This document shows positions 1 through 6,700 of a stretch of 6,790 bases of DNA, in pieces; positions within the stretch are counted from its first letter, which is position 1, and each line of letters opens with the position of its first letter. Below the pieces are notes generated by a model. The model was not told where the DNA came from. It saw nothing but the letters and a program-made list of their open reading frames with translations, and made no database searches. This DNA comes from DATLGD01 sp035540755 (lineage in GTDB: Bacteria; Actinomycetota; Actinomycetes; Mycobacteriales; SCTD01). A program made the position numbers and the translations under genes. The DNA lies in the NCBI GenBank assembly GCA_035540755.1, contig DATLGD010000002.1:1-6790 (forward strand). Reading direction: 5' to 3'.

Positions 1-574
1 GCCGCTCGCTGCGCGGAACCCCGAGCACGTGCGCGATGACGGTGACGGGCAGCAGCGTCGCGTAGGCCTGGACGAGGTCGACGGGGGTGACCGGGCCGGC
101 CCCGGCCAGGTCGTCGAGCAGCTCGTCGGCGACCCGCTCGACGTCGCCGCGCAGGCCCTCGACCGCTCGCGCGCTGAAGACCCGCGACACCAGCCGGCGG
201 TAGCGGGTGTGGTCGGGCGGCTCCACCACGAGCAGCGAGGGCGGGTCGATCGGCCCCACCACGCGGGGGTCGCGCGCCCACCGGGCGAGCGCGCGCATCG
301 GGCGGGGGAAGGCCTCCTCGTCGACGCCGGCCCGGAAGTCGTCGCTGCGCAGCACCTCCGTCACGACCGCGTGCGAGGCCGTGAGATGAGCGAGCCGCCC
401 GCGGACCAGCGGCCCGCGTGCCCGGACCTCGTCGCAGAGCGGGTAGGGGTCGGCGCGGGCCTCGGCGTCGAGCACCGAGCGGGCGTGCAGGTCCCCCGAG
501 CGGCGGGCGCGCTCCAGCGCCAGCCGCACCAGCCCGTGCCCGATGCCCCACCGGACGACGGCGCGTGCGTCCAC
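1..574 (-). CDS. Cytochrome P450, N-terminal part (truncated by window edge)
   Basis: I translated the minus strand from the GTG at 574-572. This gives 191 uninterrupted codons to the left edge, so the gene is partial and its 3' two-thirds is missing. P450s are haem monooxygenases that use electrons from ferredoxin or other redox partners. Visible landmarks are a DPYPL motif (residues 42-46), typical of the N-terminal region of soluble bacterial P450s, and the helix-C signature PPDHTRYRRLVSRVFS (119-134). In that signature H122 and R126 occupy the positions that usually contact the haem propionates. The motif VTVIAHVLGVP (178-188) resembles the usual 'I..LLGVP' helix F/G region. No signal peptide or clear membrane anchor is seen, so it should be cytosolic. 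The I-helix, ExxR and Cys-ligand loop lie outside the window, so subfamily and substrate cannot be given. The start is supported by a good ribosome binding site. The gene is divergent from the membrane protein at 685. The family call is firm; intactness of the gene cannot be judged. Confidence 0.93.
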   Translation of the reverse strand, partial: MDARAVVRWGIGHGLVRLALERARRSGDLHARSVLDAEARADPYPLCDEVRARGPLVRGRLAHLTASHAVVTEVLRSDDFRAGVDEEAFPRPMRALARWARDPRVVGPIDPPSLLVVEPPDHTRYRRLVSRVFSARAVEGLRGDVERVADELLDDLAGAGPVTPVDLVQAYATLLPVTVIAHVLGVPRSER

Positions 575-578
575 GGCG

Positions 579-585
579 TCCTCCC
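579..585 (-). promoter_or_regulatory. Ribosome binding site of the P450 gene
   Basis: The minus strand reads GGGAGGA here, with its GGAGG core ending 5 nt before the GTG start at 574. This is near-consensus Shine-Dalgarno and fixes the P450 start. Confidence 0.75.
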
Positions 586-590
586 GGTCG

Positions 591-638
591 TTGCGTCAGA
601 AGCGCCCAGCCTGACAGTGCTCCGGGAGTCTGACGCAA
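591..638. promoter_or_regulatory. Perfect 10-bp inverted repeat in divergent promoter region (possible operator)
   Basis: TTGCGTCAGA at 591-600 is the exact reverse complement of TCTGACGCAA at 629-638, with 28 nt between. The repeat sits within the 110-bp gap between the divergent P450 and membrane-protein genes. A further CTGAC at 611-615 matches the core of the right arm. Each arm starts with TTGCGT read inward, which also resembles a -35 element. In that reading a plus-strand -10-like GACAGT would lie at 613-618, and a weaker minus-strand CAGGCT at 613-608. The arms are either a two-site operator for a dimeric or looping regulator, or the -35 boxes of overlapping promoters. The repeat itself is seen directly; its function is inference. 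Confidence 0.5.
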
Positions 639-671
639 GGGGTTCGGCGAGCGCGGTCGGCCCGGTCGCCC

Positions 672-677
672 TAGCGT
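672..677 (+). promoter_or_regulatory. Candidate -10 element for a leaderless transcript
   Basis: TAGCGT matches the actinobacterial TANNNT -10 pattern and ends 7 nt before the GTG at 685. Transcription would therefore start at or next to the start codon. No Shine-Dalgarno sequence is visible between it and the GTG, which fits leaderless translation. No convincing -35 is present at the usual distance (649-654 reads GAGCGC). Confidence 0.4.
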
Positions 678-684
678 CGGGCCG

Positions 685-1290
685 GTGCTGACCCGGTCCC
701 GCTGGACGCTGCCCCTGCTAGCGGCCGCACCGGCGGTGCTCGTGGCCGCGGTCGGGCTCCTCCACCCGGTCTTCCTCACACCGGAGACGGCGGTGCGCTG
801 GCGGCTCGCGCACCTGCTGCTCCTGCCGCTGTTCCCGCTGGTCGGTGCCGCGGTCTGGCTGGTGCTGCTGGGCCGCCGCGGCGCGCTCGCCTGGACCGCG
901 CGCGTGCTCGCGGCGGCGTACGCCGTCCTCTACTCCGCCCTCGACAGCATCGCCGGCATCGGCGGCGGCCACCAGATGGCCCGCACCGCCGAGCGCGGCG
1001 ACCCGCGCCCGCCGGTGGAGGACCTGTTCGACATCGGGGACCGGCTGGGTCAGGCGGGCGTGCTGGCGCTCGCGGCCTCGTTCGCCCTCGCCGCCGCGGT
1101 CCTGTGGACCTCGACCCGCAGCCGGCTGGCCCTGGCCGGCGGTGCGGTCGCCGTCGCGGCCTGCTACCCCTTCCTGCAGCACCACGTCTTCCCGCCGCGC
1201 GGCGTCCTCGCCCTGCTCGGCGTCGCGGCCGGGACGGCACTGCTCGGAACCGCCGCGACGTCGGGGCGGGTCGGCACCCGGCAGGGGTGA
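685..1290 (+). CDS. Polytopic membrane protein of unknown function (201 aa)
   Basis: I do not recognise a named family. The protein has about six hydrophobic stretches: roughly residues 9-30, 42-62, 69-91, 124-141, 147-165 and 172-191. A short positively charged N-terminus (MLTRSRW) precedes the first, as expected for an integral cytoplasmic-membrane protein. A central polar loop (about 95-122) carries most of the charged residues. Histidines are few and placed at or near membrane segments: H27 in LLHPVFLTPETA, H43 in RLAHLLLLPLFPL, H96, and the pair H166-H167 in FLQHHVFPP. D87 lies within segment 3. Such residues could bind a metal or haem, but that is inference. The GTG start has no ribosome binding site and lies 7 nt after a -10-like hexamer, suggesting a leaderless mRNA. 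The gene ends 29 nt before the first GTPase gene, so co-transcription with the GTPase pair is likely. A real gene is supported by the coherent membrane topology and the spacing. Confidence 0.82.
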   Translation: MLTRSRWTLPLLAAAPAVLVAAVGLLHPVFLTPETAVRWRLAHLLLLPLFPLVGAAVWLVLLGRRGALAWTARVLAAAYAVLYSALDSIAGIGGGHQMARTAERGDPRPPVEDLFDIGDRLGQAGVLALAASFALAAAVLWTSTRSRLALAGGAVAVAACYPFLQHHVFPPRGVLALLGVAAGTALLGTAATSGRVGTRQG

Positions 1291-1302
1291 GGGCGCCGCG
1301 AC

Positions 1303-1308
1303 GGGGGA
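1303..1308 (+). promoter_or_regulatory. Ribosome binding site of the first GTPase gene
   Basis: GGGGGA ends 11 nt before the GTG at 1320, in the 29-nt gap after the membrane-protein stop. The spacing is slightly long, but no better site is present, and this start gives a sensible N-terminus about 65 residues before the P-loop. Confidence 0.45.
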
Positions 1309-1319
1309 CGAACGGCGGC

Positions 1320-3020
1320 GTGAGCGCCCCCGCCCCGGACCTGCCGACGGCGCTGCGCCGGCTGCGCGACCGCGTCGACGCCGTGCAGCTCGGGGTCGCG
1401 ACGCCGGACGCCGCCGACGCCCGCCGCGCCGCGCGCGCCGTCGTCGAGCAGGTCGACGACTACCTGCTGCCGCGGCTGGAGTCGCTCGACGCGCCGCTGC
1501 TGGCCGTCGTCGGCGGCTCCACCGGCGCCGGGAAGTCCACCCTCGTCAACAGCCTGGTCGGCGCTGAGGTGTCGACCGCCGGCGTCCTCCGGCCGACCAC
1601 ACGGGCGCCGGTGCTGGTGTGCGCCGAGGCCGACCGGCACTGGTTCACCGACGACCGGGTGCTGCCGGGGCTCGCCCGCGTCACCGGGCAGGACGGCGGT
1701 GCGGGGACGCTCCGCCTCGAGGCCGTCACAACCGTGCCGGCGGGGCTCGCCCTGCTCGACGCCCCCGACGTCGACAGCGTCGTCGAGAGCAACCGCGACC
1801 TCGCCGGGCAGCTGCTCTCGGCCGCCGACCTCTGGCTGTTCGTGACCACCGCCGCCCGCTACGCCGACGCCGTGCCGTGGGAGCTGCTGCGCACGGCGCA
1901 GGAGCGGGCCGCGGCGCTGGCCGTCGTGCTCGACCGGGTGCCGCCGGAGGCGGTGCAGGAGGTGGCCGAGGACCTGCGCGCCATGCTCGACCGCGCCGGC
2001 CTGCCGGCGGCCCGGCTGTTCGTCGTCGAGGAGCGGCCGCTGCAGGCCGGCCGGCTGCCGGAGGACCAGGCCGCGCCGGTGCGCGAATGGCTGCACGGCC
2101 TGGCCGCCGACGCCGAGGCGCGGGCGGCCGTCGTGCGCCAGACGCTGTCCGGCGCGCTCGACAGCCTCGACGGGCGGGTGACGGCGGTCGCGGCCGCCGT
2201 CGACCGGCAGAGCACCGCCGCCGGAGCGCTGCGCGAGGTCGCGACGGCTGCCTACGACGTCGCGCGCGACGACGTCGACGAGGGCGTCCGCAGCGGCACG
2301 CTGCTGCGCGGGGAGGTGCTCGCCCGGTGGCAGGACTTCGTCGGCACGGGCGAGTGGATGCGCAGCCTGGAGAGCCGCATCGGCCGGGCGCGCGACCGGA
2401 TCACCGCCGTCGTCACCGGCCGGCCCACCCCCGCCGAGGACCTGCAAGGCGCGCTGGAGTCCAGCGTGGAGCGCCTGCTGCGGGTGGCCGCCGACCGCGC
2501 CGCCGAGCGCACCGTGACCGCGTGGCGGTCGACCGCCGGCGGCGCGCCGCTCGTGCAGGATCGCGCGCTCGAGCGCGCCTCGGCCGGCTTCGCCGAGCGC
2601 GCCGGCGAGGAGGTGCGCGACTGGCAGGGGTTCGTGCTCGACCTCGTGCGCACCGAGGGCGCCGACAAGCGCTCGACCGCGCGGGTGCTCTCCTTCGGCG
2701 TGAACGGCGCCGGGCTCGCCGTCATGGTCGCCGTGTTCGCGCACACCGGTGGGCTCACCGGGGGAGAGGTGGCCGTGGCCGGCGGCACGTCCGCGGTCGG
2801 GCAGAAGGTCCTCGAGGCGGTGTTCGGCGACGCCGCCGTGCGCAGCCTGGCCACCCGGGCCCGCGAGGACCTGCGCACCCGGGCCGACCGGCTCCTGTCC
2901 GGCGAGCAGGCCCGCTTCACCGCTCTCGTCGACGCCGCCGCGCCCCGGGAGGGCACCGGCGCCGACCTGCGGGTGGCGCTGGCCGACCTGTCCCGGGCCC
3001 GCCGGGCCGGCGCGGCATGA
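1320..3020 (+). CDS. Dynamin-like GTPase, degenerate G4/G5 (upstream partner of a tandem pair)
   Basis: The protein is 566 aa from the GTG at 1320. The frame stays open upstream to 1104, but that part overlaps the membrane-protein gene, so I reject it. Its P-loop is GGSTGAGKST (residues 65-74), a switch I threonine lies in RPTTR (91-95) and the G3 motif is DAPDVDS (147-153). Aligned with its neighbour, the G4 position reads LDRVP (204-208) where the neighbour has LNQVD. The guanine-specifying Asp is replaced by Pro, and the G5 'SAR' position reads VEE (236-238). Residues about 270-450 look long and helical and rich in Ala, Arg and Glu. They are followed by a glycine-rich hydrophobic hairpin (about 457-500) and a final helical region, as in dynamin-like proteins whose stalk ends in a membrane-touching tip. 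It probably acts at the cytoplasmic face of the membrane with the next gene's product, to which it is coupled by an ATGA overlap. Fold and family are firm. Real nucleotide specificity and a DynA-like role in division are inference. Confidence 0.9.
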   Translation: MSAPAPDLPTALRRLRDRVDAVQLGVATPDAADARRAARAVVEQVDDYLLPRLESLDAPLLAVVGGSTGAGKSTLVNSLVGAEVSTAGVLRPTTRAPVLVCAEADRHWFTDDRVLPGLARVTGQDGGAGTLRLEAVTTVPAGLALLDAPDVDSVVESNRDLAGQLLSAADLWLFVTTAARYADAVPWELLRTAQERAAALAVVLDRVPPEAVQEVAEDLRAMLDRAGLPAARLFVVEERPLQAGRLPEDQAAPVREWLHGLAADAEARAAVVRQTLSGALDSLDGRVTAVAAAVDRQSTAAGALREVATAAYDVARDDVDEGVRSGTLLRGEVLARWQDFVGTGEWMRSLESRIGRARDRITAVVTGRPTPAEDLQGALESSVERLLRVAADRAAERTVTAWRSTAGGAPLVQDRALERASAGFAERAGEEVRDWQGFVLDLVRTEGADKRSTARVLSFGVNGAGLAVMVAVFAHTGGLTGGEVAVAGGTSAVGQKVLEAVFGDAAVRSLATRAREDLRTRADRLLSGEQARFTALVDAAAPREGTGADLRVALADLSRARRAGAA

Positions 3021-4600
3021 GGCGCCGCGCGACGGCGCTGGCCGACCGGCTCGGCGCGCTGCGCGAGGCGGTCGAGGCCGCGGACGGGCACCTGCCGCTG
3101 GTCGACCTGCAGCCGGCCCGCGACCTGCTGGCCAAGGCCGGTGCACGGGTCGCCCTCGGCGACGCCACCGTGGTCGCGCTGGCCGGCGCCACCGGCAGCG
3201 GCAAGTCGACCCTGTTCAACGCCCTCGCCGGGCAGGAGCTGTCGCCGCCGGGGGTGCGGCGCCCGACGACCGGCACGGCGCACGCCTCGGTCTGGGGCGG
3301 CGACGGCAGCGCCGCGCTGCTCGACTGGCTCGGTGTGCCCCGCCGGCACGTCCAGGCCGACCCCGACCCGAGGCTCGACGGGCTCGTGCTGCTCGACCTG
3401 CCCGACCACGACAGCACCGCGGTGCAGCACCGGCTCGAGGTCGACCGGCTGGTGCAGCTGGTCGACGTGCTCGTGTGGGTGCTGGACCCGCAGAAGTACG
3501 CCGACGCCGCCGTGCACGACCGCTACCTGCGCCCGCACGCCGAGCACGCCGGCGTCCTCGTCGTCGTGCTCAACCAGGTCGACCGGCTCGACGACCTCGC
3601 CCGCGAGGCGTGCCTCGGCGACCTGCGCCGGCTGCTCGACGACGAGGGCCTGGCCGCCACCTCCGTGGTGCCGGTGTCGGCCCGGACCGGCGAGGGCGTG
3701 CCCGCGCTCGGCGCGCTGCTCGTCGACCGCGTGCGCGCGCGCCGAGCCGCCTCCGACCGGCTCGCCGCGGATGCGCGCGAGGTGGCCGGTGCCCTGTCGG
3801 CGTCCTGCACAGGCGCGCCCGGCGAGGTGCGGGCGCCGCAGCGCGGGGCGCTGGTGGCCGCACTGGCCGATGCCGCGGGCGTGCCCGTCGTCGAGGCCGC
3901 GGTCGAGCGCTCGGTGCGCAGCCGCGCGTCGGCGTCGACCGGCTGGCCGCCGCTGCGCTGGGTGCGCGGCCTGCGGCCGGACCCGCTGCGCCGGCTGCAC
4001 CTGTCCGGCGCGCCGAGCGAGAGCGTGCGCACGTCGCTGGCGCCGGCGTCCGGCGCGCAGCGGGCGGCCGTCACCGACGCGCTGCGGGCGGTGCGCGACG
4101 CCGCGGGCGCCGACCTCGCGCCGTCCTGGCGCGACAGCCTGCGGGAGACCCTCGACGGGCGGGAGGCGGTGCTGCCGGACCGGCTCGACCGCGCGGTGGC
4201 CGGCACCGACCTCGGCGTGCAGTCCCCGCCACGCTGGTGGTCGCTGGTCGGGCTCCTGCACTGGCTGCTGCTCGCCGTCGCCCTCGTCGGGGGCGTCTGG
4301 CTGCTCGCCCTGGCCGCGCTCGGCTTCGCCCGGCTCGACGACGTGCTGCCCGTGCCCGAGGTGAGCGGCGTCCCGCTCCCGACGCTGATGCTCGTCGTCG
4401 GGCTGCTGGCCGGGGCGCTGCTGGCGGCGCTCGTCCGCCCACTCGTGCGGGCCGGCGCGCGGCGGCGGGGCCGCCGGGCCGGTGACCGGCTGCGGGAACG
4501 GGTCGAGGAGGTCGCGCGGACCGAGGTGCTCGGGCCGGTCGAGGCCGCGCTCGACGCCCACCGGCGGTGGTGCGCGGCGCTCGAGCGCGCGCGCGGCTGA
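3017..4600 (+). CDS. Membrane-anchored dynamin-like/Era-like (YfjP-type) GTPase
   Basis: The protein is 527 aa, starting at the ATG that overlaps the previous stop (ATGA). There is no strong ribosome binding site, so translational coupling is likely. All GTPase motifs are present: G1 GATGSGKST (residues 57-65), switch threonines in RPTTG (82-86), G3 DLPDHDS (127-133), G4 NQVD (186-189) and G5 SART (221-224). It aligns with the upstream protein over the G domain, sharing for example GV.RPTT, LLD.PD.DS and a [KR]YADA motif (160-164). A helical middle region leads to two hydrophobic segments, about 408-436 and 453-473, joined by a short loop with DDVLPVPEVSGVPLP. A very basic stretch (RRRGRR, 482-487) and a terminal helix follow. 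The predicted topology is G domain and C-terminus in the cytoplasm with a membrane hairpin. It likely hydrolyses GTP and recruits or activates the degenerate partner. Streptomyces DynA/DynB, a tandem pair that stabilises FtsZ rings in sporulation septa, is the closest known model I can name; orthology is not proven here. Confidence 0.92.
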   Translation: MRRRATALADRLGALREAVEAADGHLPLVDLQPARDLLAKAGARVALGDATVVALAGATGSGKSTLFNALAGQELSPPGVRRPTTGTAHASVWGGDGSAALLDWLGVPRRHVQADPDPRLDGLVLLDLPDHDSTAVQHRLEVDRLVQLVDVLVWVLDPQKYADAAVHDRYLRPHAEHAGVLVVVLNQVDRLDDLAREACLGDLRRLLDDEGLAATSVVPVSARTGEGVPALGALLVDRVRARRAASDRLAADAREVAGALSASCTGAPGEVRAPQRGALVAALADAAGVPVVEAAVERSVRSRASASTGWPPLRWVRGLRPDPLRRLHLSGAPSESVRTSLAPASGAQRAAVTDALRAVRDAAGADLAPSWRDSLRETLDGREAVLPDRLDRAVAGTDLGVQSPPRWWSLVGLLHWLLLAVALVGGVWLLALAALGFARLDDVLPVPEVSGVPLPTLMLVVGLLAGALLAALVRPLVRAGARRRGRRAGDRLRERVEEVARTEVLGPVEAALDAHRRWCAALERARG

Positions 4601-4608
4601 CTCAGCCG
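4594..4608. terminator. 15-bp dyad at the convergent stop codons (possible bidirectional terminator)
   Basis: CGGCTGA (4594-4600) and TCAGCCG (4602-4608) are perfect inverted repeats around the single intergenic base C4601. In RNA this could form a 6-bp GC stem with a 3-nt loop in either direction. No T-run follows on either strand, so it is not a classical intrinsic terminator. Actinobacteria often lack U-tracts, so a role is possible. Part of the symmetry follows simply because both genes end in GGC-TGA. Confidence 0.3.
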
Positions 4609-6695
4609 GAGCTGGGCAGGTCGCGCACCGGCGCGGTCCGGGCCGCGGCGCGCCAGCGCTCGCCGAGGTCGGCGCCGCGGTGGCTCACCACCACCGGCAT
4701 CTCGGCCTCCTGCGCCATGGAGAGGAGCTCCTCCCCGGGGCGTCGGTCCTGGTCGCCGGCGGGCAGCGGCAGGTCCCACAAGTCGCCGGTGAACCGCCAC
4801 AGCTGCCTGTCGTCGCCGAACCGGAAGGCCGTGGCGTCGACGTCGATGCCGAAGTCCTCGTCGTCGTCGGAGAAGCTGATGACCAGCCTGGCGAGGTCGA
4901 CCGCGACGTCGCCGTCCAGGTCGCCGTAGGGCACCACGATTCGCAGGTCGTCGCTGGTCTCGGCGCGGAGGTCCTCGCCGGTGGCCAGCTGCTCCACGAC
5001 GTTCACCGAGCGGGCCTGGCCCGACGCGCCGCCCGATGCCTCGGCCCCGACGCCGACGACGAGCTCGGGCACGCCGTCGCCGTCGACGTCCGCGGACGGG
5101 TCGAGCGCGATCGCGAACCCGAGGGAGTCGGTGTCCGGCGTGGTGAGGACGGCGGCCCGGTGGGCCTCGCTGGAGCGCAGGTCGCCGGTCCTCGCCGCGC
5201 GCCGCTCCACGGTCGTCTCGACGGCGACCTCGCCGGGCCCGATCAGCCCGAACCCGAACTCGACGTCGATGCCGGCGAGCAGCACCACCGCGCCGTCCGG
5301 ACCCGTGGCGGTGCCGAGGGCGAACAGGTAGCGGTCGTCGGCGACCTCCCAGAGGACGGACCCGTCCGCGCCGGAGACCAGCTGCAGGCGGGGGGACGGG
5401 GCGTCGATGCCGAGGACGAGGTCGGGCGCGCCGTCGCTGTCGGCGTCGGACCCCAGGGGGGTCACGAACGGCCAGGACCCGTCGGTCGTCGTCGACCAGA
5501 GCGGGCTCAGCTGCGCACCGTCGAGCAGCTCGAGGTCGACGGCCTCGCGGCCGGTGGAGTCGTCCTGGCACTCGCCGACCACGACGGCGTAGACGCAGGT
5601 CTGGTCGTGGTCGCGCTCGAGCGAGGTGGTCCACAGCAGGTCGGCCGCCGGGCTACCGCCGACCTGTCCCATCGGGACCAGCACGGAGATCCCGGCCTGG
5701 TCCGCCACGGTCCGGCTGCCCCGCACCGCACCGGTGGCGCCCTCGTGCACGTCGGCCGAGGTGCCGGAGCGCAGCGTGGCAGTGCGCTCGTGGACGCCGG
5801 CCACGAACGCGCTGAGGCCCGAACCGGCATCGCTGACGTCGAGGTCGATGACGCTCGTGGCGATGTCGGCCAGGCCGTCGCCGGTGACGTCGTCGGTGAG
5901 CAGCGCCAGCACGCCGAGCGCGGTGGAGCGCAGCTCGTACTCGTAGGACCAGGTGAGCCCGATCGGGTCGAACCGCGCCGACTCGGTCTCGTCGATGCTG
6001 CCCTCGGCCTGCCTCGACCAGGCCGTCGAGGCGTCCGCCCCGGAGATCACACCGACGGTGTGCACGAAGGTCGCCGTGTACCGGTAGCTGTAGCCGTCGA
6101 CGCCCTCCTCGAAGGCAGCCTCGCCCTCGCCGACGATGCTGTGCAGCAGCAGGTCGTCGCGGCCGTCACCGGTCAGGTCGCGGCCGAGCGGGTAGGCGAG
6201 CGCGCCGTCACCGTCCTGCTCCGCGGTGGTCCACAGCAGCGACCCGTCGGTGCCGCGGCGGGCCTCCAGGACGACGCCGTCGTCGCTGTACGAGCCGGTC
6301 AGGACGTCCGCCCCGCCGTCGCCGTCCAGGTCGCCGGCCGGCACCGCCTGCGCGTACACGTAGGGCTCGCCGGGCTCGCCCTCCTCCGGCTCCTCGGGCG
6401 GCGTGACGATCAGCGGGGTCGGGCCCCCGGCCGGTCCGTAGGCGGCCTCGACGGCGTCCGCCAGGCCGCGCAGCCGGGCGGCGGTGTCGCCGTGCCGGCG
6501 CACCGACGTCAAGGCGTCGGCCACCGTGCGGCTGCTGCTCGTGGCGCCGTCGCGGCCGGCGGCCACCACCCCGGGCAGCGCGGACAGGTCGGCGAGGGAC
6601 GGGCCGGCGACCGCCGACGTCGCCCCGGCGGGCAGGGCGAGCAGCCCGCCCGCCAGCACCGGCACCGCCCACAGCCCCGCACGACGTAGACCCAT
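4602..6695 (-). CDS. Secreted FG-GAP/VCBS-repeat beta-propeller protein
   Basis: The protein is 697 aa from the ATG at 6695. The frame extends 10 codons upstream, but this ATG has a good ribosome binding site and begins a standard signal peptide. That peptide is MGLRR, then a hydrophobic core (about 7-22) and probable cleavage near AVA-GP (30/31). There is no lipobox, sortase motif or C-terminal membrane helix, so it is probably released. A Pro/Glu-rich linker (about 97-113) precedes repeats with calcium-binding DxDxDG loops. Canonical ones are GDLDGDGGAD (121), RDLTGDGRDD (172), DDVTGDGLAD (268), SDADSDGAPD (416) and ADVDGDGVPE (535). Degenerate ones lie at 343 (GQVGGSPAAD), 591 (GDLDGDVAVD) and 647 (GDQDRRPGEE). 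Between them, blade strands often end in [DG]xxLW (about 150-155, 396-400, 443-449, 628-633). Eight units would suit a seven- or eight-bladed integrin-like propeller. The only two cysteines (C367, C376) could form a disulfide. Binding partner and function are unknown; adhesion or envelope roles are typical of the family. GC content looks several points lower than in the GTPases. Confidence 0.9.
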   Translation of the reverse strand: MGLRRAGLWAVPVLAGGLLALPAGATSAVAGPSLADLSALPGVVAAGRDGATSSSRTVADALTSVRRHGDTAARLRGLADAVEAAYGPAGGPTPLIVTPPEEPEEGEPGEPYVYAQAVPAGDLDGDGGADVLTGSYSDDGVVLEARRGTDGSLLWTTAEQDGDGALAYPLGRDLTGDGRDDLLLHSIVGEGEAAFEEGVDGYSYRYTATFVHTVGVISGADASTAWSRQAEGSIDETESARFDPIGLTWSYEYELRSTALGVLALLTDDVTGDGLADIATSVIDLDVSDAGSGLSAFVAGVHERTATLRSGTSADVHEGATGAVRGSRTVADQAGISVLVPMGQVGGSPAADLLWTTSLERDHDQTCVYAVVVGECQDDSTGREAVDLELLDGAQLSPLWSTTTDGSWPFVTPLGSDADSDGAPDLVLGIDAPSPRLQLVSGADGSVLWEVADDRYLFALGTATGPDGAVVLLAGIDVEFGFGLIGPGEVAVETTVERRAARTGDLRSSEAHRAAVLTTPDTDSLGFAIALDPSADVDGDGVPELVVGVGAEASGGASGQARSVNVVEQLATGEDLRAETSDDLRIVVPYGDLDGDVAVDLARLVISFSDDDEDFGIDVDATAFRFGDDRQLWRFTGDLWDLPLPAGDQDRRPGEELLSMAQEAEMPVVVSHRGADLGERWRAAARTAPVRDLPSSG
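4907..4926. repeat. 20-nt direct repeat copy A (inside propeller gene)
   Basis: These 20 bases are identical to 6317-6336 in the same orientation. On the minus strand both copies encode GDLDGD, at residues 591-596 and 121-126. It is best read as coding repetition of the calcium loop, either duplicated blades or shared codon choice, and not as a mobile or regulatory repeat. Confidence 0.6.
6317..6336. repeat. 20-nt direct repeat copy B (inside propeller gene)
   Basis: This is the partner of the copy at 4907-4926. It encodes the first calcium loop (GDLDGD, residues 121-126) of the propeller protein. Confidence 0.6.
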
Positions 6696-6700
6696 GACCG

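Noticed and set aside
29..691. A 220-codon plus-strand open frame opposite the P450 gene
   Set aside because: It lies antisense to a clear P450 reading frame and crosses the divergent promoter region. Its translation is Arg/Gly/Ala/Asp-rich with no recognisable motif. It is a by-product of GC-rich codon bias.
1104..1319. Upstream extension of the first GTPase to an ATG at 1104
   Set aside because: It would overlap the membrane-protein gene by 187 nt and add 72 low-complexity, Arg- and Pro-rich residues. The GTG at 1320 starts after the upstream stop and has a plausible ribosome site.
1164..3146. A 660-codon minus-strand open frame opposite the first GTPase gene
   Set aside because: It is low-complexity Gly/Arg/Ala/His-rich protein without domain signs, antisense to a gene with exact GTPase motifs. 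Such shadows are expected at this GC content.
4482..6689. A 735-codon plus-strand open frame opposite the propeller gene
   Set aside because: It is antisense to a gene with signal peptide, ribosome binding site and repeated calcium loops. Its apparent internal repetition mirrors the DxDxDG codons on the other strand.
4602..6695. Lower GC of the propeller gene as a sign of horizontal transfer
   Set aside because: The difference from the GTPase genes is only several percentage points by eye. The Asp/Thr/Ser/Val-rich composition of a secreted propeller could account for it, and no mobile element or repeat flanks the gene.
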